Shown: positions 1 through 13,800 of the stretch, piece by piece
Layout: the number at the start of each line of letters is the position of its first letter
Numbering within the stretch: the stretch's first letter is position 1
DNA from: Taudactylus pleione
Taxonomy: Eukaryota > Chordata > Amphibia > Anura > Myobatrachidae
Reading direction: 5' to 3'
Assembly: GCA_031769625.1 (NCBI GenBank)
Contig: JAUIMM010002544.1
Coordinates: 1 to 64,000, forward strand
Length of the DNA: 64,000 nucleotides
Translations under genes and position numbers: made by a program
The notes under the pieces: model-generated
What the model was told of the DNA's origin: nothing
The model's input: the letters and a program-made list of their open reading frames with translations, nothing else
The model's database searches: none

Positions 1-3000
1 ACTGGATGTGTTGAAGACCAAGACCCAAAAATGTGATGTGAAATGGTTTTTCTCCCATGTTGCGTTTAAGAGAAAACTGCAAATGCACGTTTTAGGCCAA
101 AATGCATTGAAAGCAATGGAAATAACAAAAGCGCATACTTTGTGTTATCTCCTCTTGTAGCAAACACAGACAGCTCAAAATTTCACCGGATCTGTTGAAG
201 ACCAAGACCCACAAATGTGATGTGAAATGGTTTTTCTCCCATGTTGCGTTTAAGAGAAAACTGCAAATGCACGTTTTAGGCCAAAATGCATTGAAAGCAA
301 TGGAAATAACAAAAGCGCATACTTTGTGTTATCTCCTCTTGTAGCAAACACAGACAGCTCAAAATTTCACCAGATCTGTTGAAGACCAAGACCCACAAAT
401 GTGATGTGAAATGGTTTTTCTCCCATGTTGCGTTTAAGAGAAAACTGCAAATGCACGTTTTAGGCCAAAATGCATTGAAAGCAATGGAAACAACAAAAGC
501 GCATACTTTGTGTTATCTCCTCTTGTAGCAAACACAGACAGCTCAAAATTTCACCAGATCTGTTGAAGACCAAGACCCACAAATGTGATGTGAAATGGTT
601 TTACTCCCATGTTGCGTTTAAGAGAAAACAGCAAATGAACGTTTTAGGCCAAAATGCATTGAAAACAATGGAAACAACAAAAGCGCATACTTTGTGTTAT
701 CTCCTCTTGTAGCAAACACAGACAGCTCAAAATTTCACTGGATGTGTTGAAGACCAAGACCCACAAATGTGATGTGAAATGGTTTTTCTCTCATGTTGTG
801 TTTAAGAGAAAACAGCAAATGCACGTTTTAGGCCAAAATGCATTGAAAGCAATGGAAATAACAAAAGCGCATACTTTGTGTTATCTCCTCTTGTAGCAAA
901 CATAGACAGCTCAAAATTTCACTGGATCTGTTGAAGACCAAGACCCACAAATGTGATGTGAAATGGTTTTTCTCCCATGTTGCGTTTAAGAGAAAACTGC
1001 AAATGCACGTTTTAGGCCAAAATGCATTGAAAGCAATGGAAATAACAAAAGCGCATACTTTGTGTTATCTCCTCTTGTAGCAAACACAGACAGCTCAAAA
1101 TTTCACCGGATCTGTTGAAGACCAAGACCCACAAATGTGATGTGAAATGGTTTTTCTCCCATGTTGCGTTTAAGAGAAAACTGCAAATGCACGTTTTAGG
1201 CCAAAATGCATTGAAAGCAATGGAAATAACAAAAGCGCATACTTTGTGTTATCTCCTCTTGTAGCAAACACAGACAGCTCAAAATTTCACCGGATCTGTT
1301 GAAGACCAAGACCCACAAATGTGATGTGAAATGGTTTTTCTCCCATGTTGCGTTTAAGAGAAAACAGCAGTTGCTCGTTTTAGGCCAAAATGCATTGAAA
1401 GCAATGGAAACAGCAAAAGCGCGTACTTTGTGTTATCTCCTCTTGTAGCAAACACAGACAGCTCAAAATTTCACTGGATCTGTTGAAGACCAAGACCCAC
1501 AAATGTGATGTGAAATGGTTTTTCTCTCATGTTGTGTTTAAGAGAAAACTGCAAATGGACGTTTTAGGCCAAAATGCATTGAAAGCAATGGAAATAACAA
1601 AAGCGCATACTTTGTGTTATCTCCTCTTGTAGCAAACACAGACAGCTCAAAATTTCACTGGATGTGTTAAAGACCAAGACCCACAAATGTGATGTGAAAT
1701 GGTTTTTCTCTCATGTTGTGTTTAAGAGAAAACTGCAAATGGACGTTTTAGGCCAAAATGCATTGAAAGCAATGGAAATAACAAAAGCGCATACTTTGTG
1801 TTATCTCCTCTTGTAGCAAACACAGACAGCTCAAAATTTCACCGGATCTGTTGAAGACCAAGACCCACAAATGTGATGTGAAATGGGTTTTCTCCCATGT
1901 TGCGTTTAAGAGAAAAGAGCAAATAAACGTTTTAGGCCAAAATGCATTGAAAACAATGGAAACAACAAAAGCGCATACTTTGTGTTATCTCCTCTTGTAG
2001 CAAACACAGACAGCTCAAAATTTCACCAGATCTGTTGAAGACCAAGACCCACAAATGTGATGTGAAATGGTTTTACTCCCATGTTGCGTTTAAGAGAAAA
2101 CAGCAAATGAACGTTTTAGGCCAAAATGCATTGAAAACAATGGAAACAACAAAAGCGCTTACTTTGTGTTATCTCCTCTTGTAGCAAACACAGACAGCTC
2201 AAAATTTCACTGGATGTGTTGAAGACCAAGACCCACAAATGTGATGTGAAATGGTTTTTCTCTCATGTTGTGTTTAAGAGAAAACAGCAAATGCACGTTT
2301 TAGGCCAAAATGCATTGAAAGCAATGGAAATAACAAAAGCGCTTACTTTGTGTTATCTCCTCTTGTAGCAAGCACAGACAGCTCAAAATTTCACTGAATC
2401 TGTTGAAGACCAAGACCCACAAACGTGATGTCAAATGGTTTTTCTCCCATGTTGCGTTTAAGAGAAAACTGCAAATGCACGTTTTAGGCCAAAATGCATT
2501 GAAAGCAATGGAAATAACAAAAGCACATACTTTGTGTTATCTCCTCTTGTAGCAAACACAGACAGCTCAAAATTTCACCGGATTTGTTGAAGACCAAGAC
2601 CCACAAATGTGATGTGAAATGGTTTTTCTCCCATGTTGCGTTTAAGAGAAAACTGCAAATGCACGTTTTAGGCCAAAATGCATTGAAAGCAATGGAAATA
2701 ACAAAAGCGCATACTTTGTGTTATCTCCTCTTGTAGCAAACACAGACAGCTCAAAATTTCACCGGACCTGTTGAATACCAAGACACACAAATGTGATGTG
2801 AAATGGTTTTTCTCCCATGTTGCGTTTAAGAGAAAACAGCAGTTGCTCGTTTTAGGCCAAAATGCATTGAAAGCAATGGAAACAGCAAAAGCGCGTACTT
2901 TGTGTTATCTCCTCTTGTAGCAAACACAGACAGCTCAAAATTTCACTGGATGTGTTGAAGACCAAGACCCACAAATGTGATGTGAAATGGTTTTTCTCTC

Positions 3001-5152
3001 ATGTTGTGTTTAAGAGAAAACTGCAAATGGACGTTTTAGGCCAAAATGCATTGAAAGCAATGGAAATAACAAAAGCGCATACTTTGTGTTATCTCCTCTT
3101 GTAGCAAACACAGACAGCTCAAAATTTCACTGGATGTGTTAAAGACCAAGACCCACAAATGTGATGTGAAATGGTTTTTCTCTCATGTTGTGTTTAAGAG
3201 AAAACTGCAAATGGACGTTTTAGGCCAAAATGCATTGAAAGCAATGGAAATAACAAAAGCGCATACTTTGTGTTATCTCCTCTTGTAGCAAACACAGACA
3301 GCTCAAAATTTCACCAGATCTGTTGAAGACCAAGACCCACAAATGTGATGTGAAATGGTTTTTCTCTCATGTTGTGTTTAAGAGAAAACTGCAAATGCAC
3401 GTTTTAGGCCAAAATGCATTGAAAGCAATGGAAATAACAAAAGCGCATACTTTGTGTTATCTCCTCTTGTAGCAAACACAGACAGCTCAAAATTTCACCG
3501 GATCTGTTGAAGACCAAGACCCACAAATGTGATGTGAAATGGGTTTTCTCCCATGTTGCGTTTAAGAGAAAAGAGCAAATAAACGTTTTAGGCCAAAATG
3601 CATTGAAAACAATGGAAACAACAAAAGCGCATACTTTGTGTTATCTCCTCTTGTAGCAAACACAGACAGCTCAAAATTTCACTGGATGTGTTGAAGACCA
3701 AGACCCACAAATGTGATGTGAAATGGTTTTTCTCTCATGTTGTGTTTAAGAGAAAACTGCAAATGCACGTTTTAGGCAAAAATGCATTGAAAGCAATGGA
3801 AACAACAAAAGCACGTACTTTGTGTTATCTCCTCTTGTAGCAAACACAGACAGCTCAAAATTTCACTGGATCTGTTGAAGACCAAGACCCACAAATGTGA
3901 TGTGAAATGGTTTTTCTCTCATGTTGTGTTTAAGAGAAAACTGCAAATGGACGTTTTAGGCGAAAATGCATTGAAAGCAATGGAAATAACAAAAGCGCAT
4001 ACTTTGTGTTATCTCCTCTTGTAGCAAACACAGACAGCTCAAAATTTCACCAGATCTGTTGAAGACCAAGACCCACAAAAGTGATGTAAAATGGTTTTTC
4101 TCTCATGTTGTGTTTAAGAGAAAACTGCAAATGCACGTTTTAGGCCAAAATGCATTGAAAGCAATGGAAATAACAAAAGCGCATACTTTGTGTTATCTCC
4201 TCTTGTAGCAAACACAGACAGTTCAAAATTTCACCAGATCTGTTGAAGACGAAGACCCACAAATGTGATGTGAAATGGTTTTTCTCCCATGTTGCATTTA
4301 AGAGAAAACTGCAAATGCACATTTTAGGCCAAAATGCATTGAAAGCAATGGAAACAACAAAAGCGCATACTTTGTGTTATCTCCTCTTGTAGCAAACACA
4401 GACAGCTCAAAATTTCACCAGATCTGTTGAAGACCAAGACCCACAAATGTGATGTGAAATGGTTTTACTCCCATGTTGCGTTTAAGAGAAAACAGCAAAT
4501 GAACGTTTTAGGCCAAAATGCTTTGAAAACAATGGAAACAACAAAAGCGCATACTTTGTGTTATCTCCTCTTGTAGCAAACACAGACAGCTCAAAATTTC
4601 ACTGGATGTGTTGAAGACCAAGACCCACAAATGTGATGTGAAATGGTTTTTCTCCCATGTTGCGTTTAAGAGAAAACTGCAAATGCACGTTTTAGGCCAA
4701 AATGCATTGAAAGCAATGGAAACAACAAAAGCGCATACTTTGTGTTATCTCCTCTTGTAGCAAACACAGACAGCTCAAAATTTCACCAGATCTGTTGAAG
4801 ACCAAGACCTACAAATGTGATGTGAAATGGTTTTACTCCCATGTTGCGTTTAAGAGAAAACAGCAAATGAACGTTTTAGGCCAAAATGCTTTGAAAACAA
4901 TGGAAACAACAAAAGCGCATACTTTGTGTTATCTCCTCTTGTAGCAAACACAGACAGCTCAAAATTTCACTGGATGTGTTGAAGACCAAGACCCACAAAT
5001 GTGATGTGAAATGGTTTTTCTCTCATGTTGTGTTTAAGAGAAAACAGCAAATGCACGTTTTAGGCCAAAATGCATTGAAAGCAATGGAAATAACAAAAGC
5101 GGATACTTTGTGTTATCTCCTCTTGTAGCAAACACAGACAGCTCAAAATTTC
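1..5152 (+). repeat. 28-monomer higher-order repeat, copy 1
   Basis: This 5152-bp unit (28 x 184) is followed by a second copy starting at 5153. Rare private variants recur at exactly +5152: CCCAAAAATG near 26, CATAGACAGC near 900, ACTGAATCTG with AAACGTGATGTC near 2390, ACCGGACCTGTTGAATACC near 2761, GGCAAAAATG near 3775, GGCGAAAATG near 3959, and AAAAGTGATGTAAAATGG near 4075. Matching stops at about 4654 (9806 in copy 2), so the last 500 bp or so belong to the unit but are not repeated in copy 2. The unit may extend to the left of the window. Confidence 0.85.
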
Positions 5153-8100
5153 ACTGGATGTGTTGAAGACCAAGACCCAAAAATGTGATGTGAAATGGTT
5201 TTTCTCCCATGTTGCGTTTAAGAGAAAACTGCAAATGCACGTTTTAGGCCAAAATGCATTGAAAGCAATGGAAATAACAAAAGCGCATACTTTGTGTTAT
5301 CTCCTCTTGTAGCAAACACAGACAGCTCAAAATTTCACCGGATCTGTTGAAGACCAAGACCCACAAATGTGATGTGAAATGGTTTTTCTCCCATGTTGCG
5401 TTTAAGAGAAAACTGCAAATGCACGTTTTAGGCCAAAATGCATTGAAAGCAATGGAAATAACAAAAGCGCATACTTTGTGTTATCTCCTCTTGTAGCAAA
5501 CACAGACAGCTCAAAATTTCACCAGATCTGTTGAAGACCAAGACCCACAAATGTGATGTGAAATGGTTTTTCTCCCATGTTGCGTTTAAGAGAAAACTGC
5601 AAATGCACGTTTTAGGCCAAAATGCATTGAAAGCAATGGAAACAACAAAAGCGCATACTTTGTGTTATCTCCTCTTGTAGCAAACACAGACAGCTCAAAA
5701 TTTCACCAGATCTGTTGAAGACCAAGACCCACAAATGTGATGTGAAATGGTTTTACTCCCATGTTGCGTTTAAGAGAAAACAGCAAATGAACGTTTTAGG
5801 CCAAAATGCATTGAAAACAATGGAAACAACAAAAGCGCATACTTTGTGTTATCTCCTCTTGTAGCAAACACAGACAGCTCAAAATTTCACTGGATGTGTT
5901 GAAGACCAAGACCCACAAATGTGATGTGAAATGGTTTTTCTCTCATGTTGTGTTTAAGAGAAAACAGCAAATGCACGTTTTAGGCCAAAATGCATTGAAA
6001 GCAATGGAAATAACAAAAGCGCATACTTTGTGTTATCTCCTCTTGTAGCAAACATAGACAGCTCAAAATTTCACTGGATCTGTTGAAGACCAAGACCCAC
6101 AAATGTGATGTGAAATGGTTTTTCTCCCATGTTGCGTTTAAGAGAAAACTGCAAATGCACGTTTTAGGCCAAAATGCATTGAAAGCAATGGAAATAACAA
6201 AAGCGCATACTTTGTGTTATCTCCTCTTGTAGCAAACACAGACAGCTCAAAATTTCACCGGATCTGTTGAAGACCAAGACCCACAAATGTGATGTGAAAT
6301 GGTTTTTCTCCCATGTTGCGTTTAAGAGAAAACTGCAAATGCACGTTTTAGGCCAAAATGCATTGAAAGCAATGGAAATAACAAAAGCGCATACTTTGTG
6401 TTATCTCCTCTTGTAGCAAACACAGACAGCTCAAAATTTCACCGGATCTGTTGAAGACCAAGACCCACAAATGTGATGTGAAATGGTTTTTCTCCCATGT
6501 TGCGTTTAAGAGAAAACAGCAGTTGCTCGTTTTAGGCCAAAATGCATTGAAAGCAATGGAAACAGCAAAAGCGCGTACTTTGTGTTATCTCCTCTTGTAG
6601 CAAACACAGACAGCTCAAAATTTCACTGGATCTGTTGAAGACCAAGACCCACAAATGTGATGTGAAATGGTTTTTCTCTCATGTTGTGTTTAAGAGAAAA
6701 CTGCAAATGGACGTTTTAGGCCAAAATGCATTGAAAGCAATGGAAATAACAAAAGCGCATACTTTGTGTTATCTCCTCTTGTAGCAAACACAGACAGCTC
6801 AAAATTTCACTGGATGTGTTAAAGACCAAGACCCACAAATGTGATGTGAAATGGTTTTTCTCTCATGTTGTGTTTAAGAGAAAACTGCAAATGGACGTTT
6901 TAGGCCAAAATGCATTGAAAGCAATGGAAATAACAAAAGCGCATACTTTGTGTTATCTCCTCTTGTAGCAAACACAGACAGCTCAAAATTTCACCGGATC
7001 TGTTGAAGACCAAGACCCACAAATGTGATGTGAAATGGGTTTTCTCCCATGTTGCGTTTAAGAGAAAAGAGCAAATAAACGTTTTAGGCCAAAATGCATT
7101 GAAAACAATGGAAACAACAAAAGCGCATACTTTGTGTTATCTCCTCTTGTAGCAAACACAGACAGCTCAAAATTTCACCAGATCTGTTGAAGACCAAGAC
7201 CCACAAATGTGATGTGAAATGGTTTTACTCCCATGTTGCGTTTAAGAGAAAACAGCAAATGAACGTTTTAGGCCAAAATGCATTGAAAACAATGGAAACA
7301 ACAAAAGCGCTTACTTTGTGTTATCTCCTCTTGTAGCAAACACAGACAGCTCAAAATTTCACTGGATGTGTTGAAGACCAAGACCCACAAATGTGATGTG
7401 AAATGGTTTTTCTCTCATGTTGTGTTTAAGAGAAAACAGCAAATGCACGTTTTAGGCCAAAATGCATTGAAAGCAATGGAAATAACAAAAGCGCTTACTT
7501 TGTGTTATCTCCTCTTGTAGCAAGCACAGACAGCTCAAAATTTCACTGAATCTGTTGAAGACCAAGACCCACAAACGTGATGTCAAATGGTTTTTCTCCC
7601 ATGTTGCGTTTAAGAGAAAACTGCAAATGCACGTTTTAGGCCAAAATGCATTGAAAGCAATGGAAATAACAAAAGCACATACTTTGTGTTATCTCCTCTT
7701 GTAGCAAACACAGACAGCTCAAAATTTCACCGGATTTGTTGAAGACCAAGACCCACAAATGTGATGTGAAATGGTTTTTCTCCCATGTTGCGTTTAAGAG
7801 AAAACTGCAAATGCACGTTTTAGGCCAAAATGCATTGAAAGCAATGGAAATAACAAAAGCGCATACTTTGTGTTATCTCCTCTTGTAGCAAACACAGACA
7901 GCTCAAAATTTCACCGGACCTGTTGAATACCAAGACACACAAATGTGATGTGAAATGGTTTTTCTCCCATGTTGCGTTTAAGAGAAAACAGCAGTTGCTC
8001 GTTTTAGGCCAAAATGCATTGAAAGCAATGGAAACAGCAAAAGCGCGTACTTTGTGTTATCTCCTCTTGTAGCAAACACAGACAGCTCAAAATTTCACTG

Positions 8101-9806
8101 GATGTGTTGAAGACCAAGACCCACAAATGTGATGTGAAATGGTTTTTCTCTCATGTTGTGTTTAAGAGAAAACTGCAAATGGACGTTTTAGGCCAAAATG
8201 CATTGAAAGCAATGGAAATAACAAAAGCGCATACTTTGTGTTATCTCCTCTTGTAGCAAACACAGACAGCTCAAAATTTCACTGGATGTGTTAAAGACCA
8301 AGACCCACAAATGTGATGTGAAATGGTTTTTCTCTCATGTTGTGTTTAAGAGAAAACTGCAAATGGACGTTTTAGGCCAAAATGCATTGAAAGCAATGGA
8401 AATAACAAAAGCGCATACTTTGTGTTATCTCCTCTTGTAGCAAACACAGACAGCTCAAAATTTCACCAGATCTGTTGAAGACCAAGACCCACAAATGTGA
8501 TGTGAAATGGTTTTTCTCTCATGTTGTGTTTAAGAGAAAACTGCAAATGCACGTTTTAGGCCAAAATGCATTGAAAGCAATGGAAATAACAAAAGCGCAT
8601 ACTTTGTGTTATCTCCTCTTGTAGCAAACACAGACAGCTCAAAATTTCACCGGATCTGTTGAAGACCAAGACCCACAAATGTGATGTGAAATGGGTTTTC
8701 TCCCATGTTGCGTTTAAGAGAAAAGAGCAAATAAACGTTTTAGGCCAAAATGCATTGAAAACAATGGAAACAACAAAAGCGCATACTTTGTGTTATCTCC
8801 TCTTGTAGCAAACACAGACAGCTCAAAATTTCACTGGATGTGTTGAAGACCAAGACCCACAAATGTGATGTGAAATGGTTTTTCTCTCATGTTGTGTTTA
8901 AGAGAAAACTGCAAATGCACGTTTTAGGCAAAAATGCATTGAAAGCAATGGAAACAACAAAAGCACGTACTTTGTGTTATCTCCTCTTGTAGCAAACACA
9001 GACAGCTCAAAATTTCACTGGATCTGTTGAAGACCAAGACCCACAAATGTGATGTGAAATGGTTTTTCTCTCATGTTGTGTTTAAGAGAAAACTGCAAAT
9101 GGACGTTTTAGGCGAAAATGCATTGAAAGCAATGGAAATAACAAAAGCGCATACTTTGTGTTATCTCCTCTTGTAGCAAACACAGACAGCTCAAAATTTC
9201 ACCAGATCTGTTGAAGACCAAGACCCACAAAAGTGATGTAAAATGGTTTTTCTCTCATGTTGTGTTTAAGAGAAAACTGCAAATGCACGTTTTAGGCCAA
9301 AATGCATTGAAAGCAATGGAAATAACAAAAGCGCATACTTTGTGTTATCTCCTCTTGTAGCAAACACAGACAGTTCAAAATTTCACCAGATCTGTTGAAG
9401 ACGAAGACCCACAAATGTGATGTGAAATGGTTTTTCTCCCATGTTGCATTTAAGAGAAAACTGCAAATGCACATTTTAGGCCAAAATGCATTGAAAGCAA
9501 TGGAAACAACAAAAGCGCATACTTTGTGTTATCTCCTCTTGTAGCAAACACAGACAGCTCAAAATTTCACCAGATCTGTTGAAGACCAAGACCCACAAAT
9601 GTGATGTGAAATGGTTTTACTCCCATGTTGCGTTTAAGAGAAAACAGCAAATGAACGTTTTAGGCCAAAATGCTTTGAAAACAATGGAAACAACAAAAGC
9701 GCATACTTTGTGTTATCTCCTCTTGTAGCAAACACAGACAGCTCAAAATTTCACTGGATGTGTTGAAGACCAAGACCCACAAATGTGATGTGAAATGGTT
9801 TTTCTC
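5153..9806 (+). repeat. 28-monomer higher-order repeat, copy 2 (truncated)
   Basis: Second copy of the 5152-bp unit. Every diagnostic variant checked against copy 1 is present at +5152 and no difference was noticed, so identity is near 100% by eye over about 4.65 kb. It ends inside the monomer starting at 9753, where CTCTCATGTTGTG replaces CTCCCATGTTGCG of copy 1. The array then switches to an 11-monomer register. Such identity means very recent duplication, active homogenisation, or an assembly duplication. Confidence 0.83.
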
Positions 9807-11776
9807 TCATGTTGTGTTTAAGAGAAAACAGCAAATGCACGTTTTAGGCCAAAATGCATTGAAAGCAATGGAAATAACAAAAGTGCATACTTTGTGTTAT
9901 CTCCTCTTGTAGCAAACACAGACAGCTCAAAATTTCACCGGATCTGTTGAAGACCAAGACCCACAAATGTGATGTGAAATGGTTTTTCTCCCATGTTGCG
10001 TTTAAGAGAAAACTGCAAATGCACGTTTTAGGCCAAAATGCATTGAAAGCAATGGAAATAACAAAAGCGCATACTTTGTGTTATCTCCTCTTGTAGCAAA
10101 CACAGACAGCTCAAAATTTCACCAGATCTGTTGAAGACCAAGACCCACAAATGTGATGTGAAATGGTTTTTCTCCCATGTTGCGTTTAAGAGAAAACTGC
10201 AAATGCACGTTTTAGGCCAAAATGCATTGAAAGCAATGGAAACAACAAAAGTGCATACTTTGTGTTATCTCCTCTTGTAGCAAACACAGACAGCTCAAAA
10301 TTTCACCAGATCTGTTGAAGACCAAGACCCACAAATGTGATGTGAAATGGTTTTACTCCCATGTTGCGTTTAAGAGAAAACAGCAAATGAACGTTTTAGG
10401 CCAAAATGCATTGAAAACAATGGAAACAACAAAAGCGCATACTTTGTGTTATCTCCTCTTGTAGCAAACACAGACAGCTCAAAATTTCACTGGATGTGTT
10501 GAAGACCAAGACCCACAAATGTGATGTGAAATGGTTTTTCTCTCATGTTGTGTTTAAGAGAAAACAGCAAATGCACGTTTTAGGCCAAAATGCATTGAAA
10601 GCAATGGAAATAACAAAAGCGCATACTTTGTGTTATCTCCTCTTGTAGCAAACACAGACAGCTCAAAATTTCACCGGATCTGTTGAAGACCAAGACCCAC
10701 AAATGTGATGTGAAATGGGTTTTCTCCCTTGTTGCGTTTAAGAGAAAAGAGCAAATAAATTTTTTAGGCCAAAATGCATTGAAAACAATGGAAACAACAA
10801 AAGCGCATACTTTGTGTTATCTCCTCTTGTAGCAAACACAGACAGCTCAAAATTTCACTGGATGTGTTGAAGACCAAGACCCACAAATGTGATGTGAAAT
10901 GGTTTTTCTCTCATGTTGTGTTTAAGAGAAAACTGCAAATGCACGTTTTAGGCCAAAATGCATTGAAAGCAATGGAAACAACAAAAGCACGTACTTTGTG
11001 TTATCTCCTCTTGTAGCAAACACAGACAGCTCAAAATTTCACTGGATCTGTTGAAGACCAAGACCCACAAATGTGATGTGAAATGGTTTTTCTCTCATGT
11101 TGTGTTTAAGAGAAAACTGCAAATGGACGTTTTAGGCCAAAATGCATTGAAAGCAATGGAAATAACAAAAGCGCATACTTTGTGTTATCTCCTCTTGTAG
11201 CAAACACAGACAGCTCAAAATTTCACCAGATCTGTTGAAGACCAAGACCCACAAAAGTGATGTAAAATGGTTTTTCTCTCATGTTGTGTTTAAGAGAAAA
11301 CTGCAAATGCACGTTTTAGGCCAAAATGCATTGAAAGCAATGGAAATAACAAAAGCGCATACTTTGTGTTATCTCCTCTTGTAGCAAACACAGACAGTTC
11401 AAAATTTCACCAGATCTGTTGAAGACGAAGACCCACAAATGTGATGTGAAATGGTTTTTCTCCCATGTTGCGTTTAAGAGAAAACTGCAAATGCACGTTT
11501 TAGGCCAAAATGCATTGAAAGCAATGGAAACAACAAAAGCGCATACTTTGTGTTATCTCCTCTTGTAGCAAACACAGACAGCTCAAAATTTCACCAGATC
11601 TGTTGAAGACCAAGACCCACAAATGTGATGTGAAATGGTTTTACTCCCATGTTGCGTTTAAGAGAAAACAGCAAATGAACGTTTTAGGCCAAAATGCTTT
11701 GAAAACAATGGAAACAACAAAAGCGCATACTTTGTGTTATCTCCTCTTGTAGCAAACACAGACAGCTCAAAATTTC
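9753..11776 (+). repeat. 11-monomer higher-order repeat, copy 1
   Basis: A 2024-bp unit (11 x 184). Diagnostic changes recur at +2024: AAGTGCATAC at 9881 and 11905, and the AAAAGTGATGTAAAATGG monomer beginning at 11225 and 13249. A few differences from the next copy are visible: CTCCCTTGTTGCG with AAATAAATTTTTTAGG near 10720-10766, AAGTGCATAC near 10250, and GGCCAAAATG rather than GGCAAAAATG near 10952. Confidence 0.8.
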
Positions 11777-13800
11777 ACTGGATGTGTTGAAGACCAAGAC
11801 CCACAAATGTGATGTGAAATGGTTTTTCTCTCATGTTGTGTTTAAGAGAAAACAGCAAATGCACGTTTTAGGCCAAAATGCATTGAAAGCAATGGAAATA
11901 ACAAAAGTGCATACTTTGTGTTATCTCCTCTTGTAGCAAACACAGACAGCTCAAAATTTCACCGGATCTGTTGAAGACCAAGACCCACAAATTTGATGTG
12001 AAATGGTTTTTCTCCCATGTTGCGTTTAAGAGAAAACTGCAAATGCACGTTTTAGGCCAAAATGCATTGAAAGCAATGGAAATAACAAAAGCGCATACTT
12101 TGTGTTATCTCCTCTTGTAGCAAACACAGACAGCTCAAAATTTCACCAGATCTGTTGAAGACCAAGACCCACAAATGTGATGTGAAATGGTTTTTCTCCC
12201 ATGTTGCGTTTAAGAGAAAACTGCAAATGCACGTTTTAGGCCAAAATGCATTGAAAGCAATGGAAACAACAAAAGCGCATACTTTGTGTTATCTCCTCTT
12301 GTAGCAAACACAGACAGCTCAAAATTTCACCAGATCTGTTGAAGACCAAGACCCACAAATGTGATGTGAAATGGTTTTACTCCCATGTTGCGTTTAAGAG
12401 AAAACAGCAAATGAACGTTTTAGGCCAAAATGCATTGAAAACAATGGAAACAACAAAAGCGCATACTTTGTGTTATCTCCTCTTGTAGCAAACACAGACA
12501 GCTCAAAATTTCACTGGATGTGTTGAAGACCAAGACCCACAAATGTGATGTGAAATGGTTTTTCTCTCATGTTGTGTTTAAGAGAAAACAGCAAATGCAC
12601 GTTTTAGGCCAAAATGCATTGAAAGCAATGGAAATAACAAAAGCGCATACTTTGTGTTATCTCCTCTTGTAGCAAACACAGACAGCTCAAAATTTCACCG
12701 GATCTGTTGAAGACCAAGACCCACAAATGTGATGTGAAATGGGTTTTCTCCCATGTTGCGTTTAAGAGAAAAGAGCAAATAAACGTTTTAGGCCAAAATG
12801 CATTGAAAACAATGGAAACAACAAAAGCGCATACTTTGTGTTATCTCCTCTTGTAGCAAACACAGACAGCTCAAAATTTCACTGGATGTGTTGAAGACCA
12901 AGACCCACAAATGTGATGTGAAATGGTTTTTCTCTCATGTTGTGTTTAAGAGAAAACTGCAAATGCACGTTTTAGGCAAAAATGCATTGAAAGCAATGGA
13001 AACAACAAAAGCACGTACTTTGTGTTATCTCCTCTTGTAGCAAACACAGACAGCTCAAAATTTCACTGGATCTGTTGAAGACCAAGACCCACAAATGTGA
13101 TGTGAAATGGTTTTTCTCTCATGTTGTGTTTAAGAGAAAACTGCAAATGGACGTTTTAGGCCAAAATGCATTGAAAGCAATGGAAATAACAAAAGCGCAT
13201 ACTTTGTGTTATCTCCTCTTGTAGCAAACACAGACAGCTCAAAATTTCACCAGATCTGTTGAAGACCAAGACCCACAAAAGTGATGTAAAATGGTTTTTC
13301 TCTCATGTTGTGTTTAAGAGAAAACTGCAAATGCACGTTTTAGGCCAAAATGCATTGAAAGCAATGGAAATAACAAAAGCGCATACTTTGTGTTATCTCC
13401 TCTTGTAGCAAACACAGACAGTTCAAAATTTCACCAGATCTGTTGAAGACGAAGACCCACAAATGTGATGTGAAATGGTTTTTCTCCCATGTTGCGTTTA
13501 AGAGAAAACTGCAAATGCACGTTTTAGGCCAAAATGCATTGAAAGCAATGGAAACAACAAAAGCGCATACTTTGTGTTATCTCCTCTTGTAGCAAACACA
13601 GACAGCTCAAAATTTCACCAGATCTGTTGAAGACCAAGACCCACAAATGTGATGTGAAATGGTTTTACTCCCATGTTGCGTTTAAGAGAAAACAGCAAAT
13701 GAACGTTTTAGGCCAAAATGCTTTGAAAACAATGGAAACAACAAAAGCGCATACTTTGTGTTATCTCCTCTTGTAGCAAACACAGACAGCTCAAAATTTC
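11777..13800 (+). repeat. 11-monomer higher-order repeat, copy 2
   Basis: Second 2024-bp unit, differing from copy 1 at only a handful of bases seen by eye, for example AAATTTGATGTG near 11992. A third, partial copy runs from 13801 to about 14690 and then diverges at CATAGACAGC. The same start recurs at 15089 and 17113, showing repeated re-use of this block in different lengths. Confidence 0.78.

Noticed and set aside
1..184. Satellite derived from a tRNA, 5S rRNA or SINE
   Set aside because: No RNA-polymerase-III A/B-box pair, cloverleaf or A-rich tail was found in the monomer.
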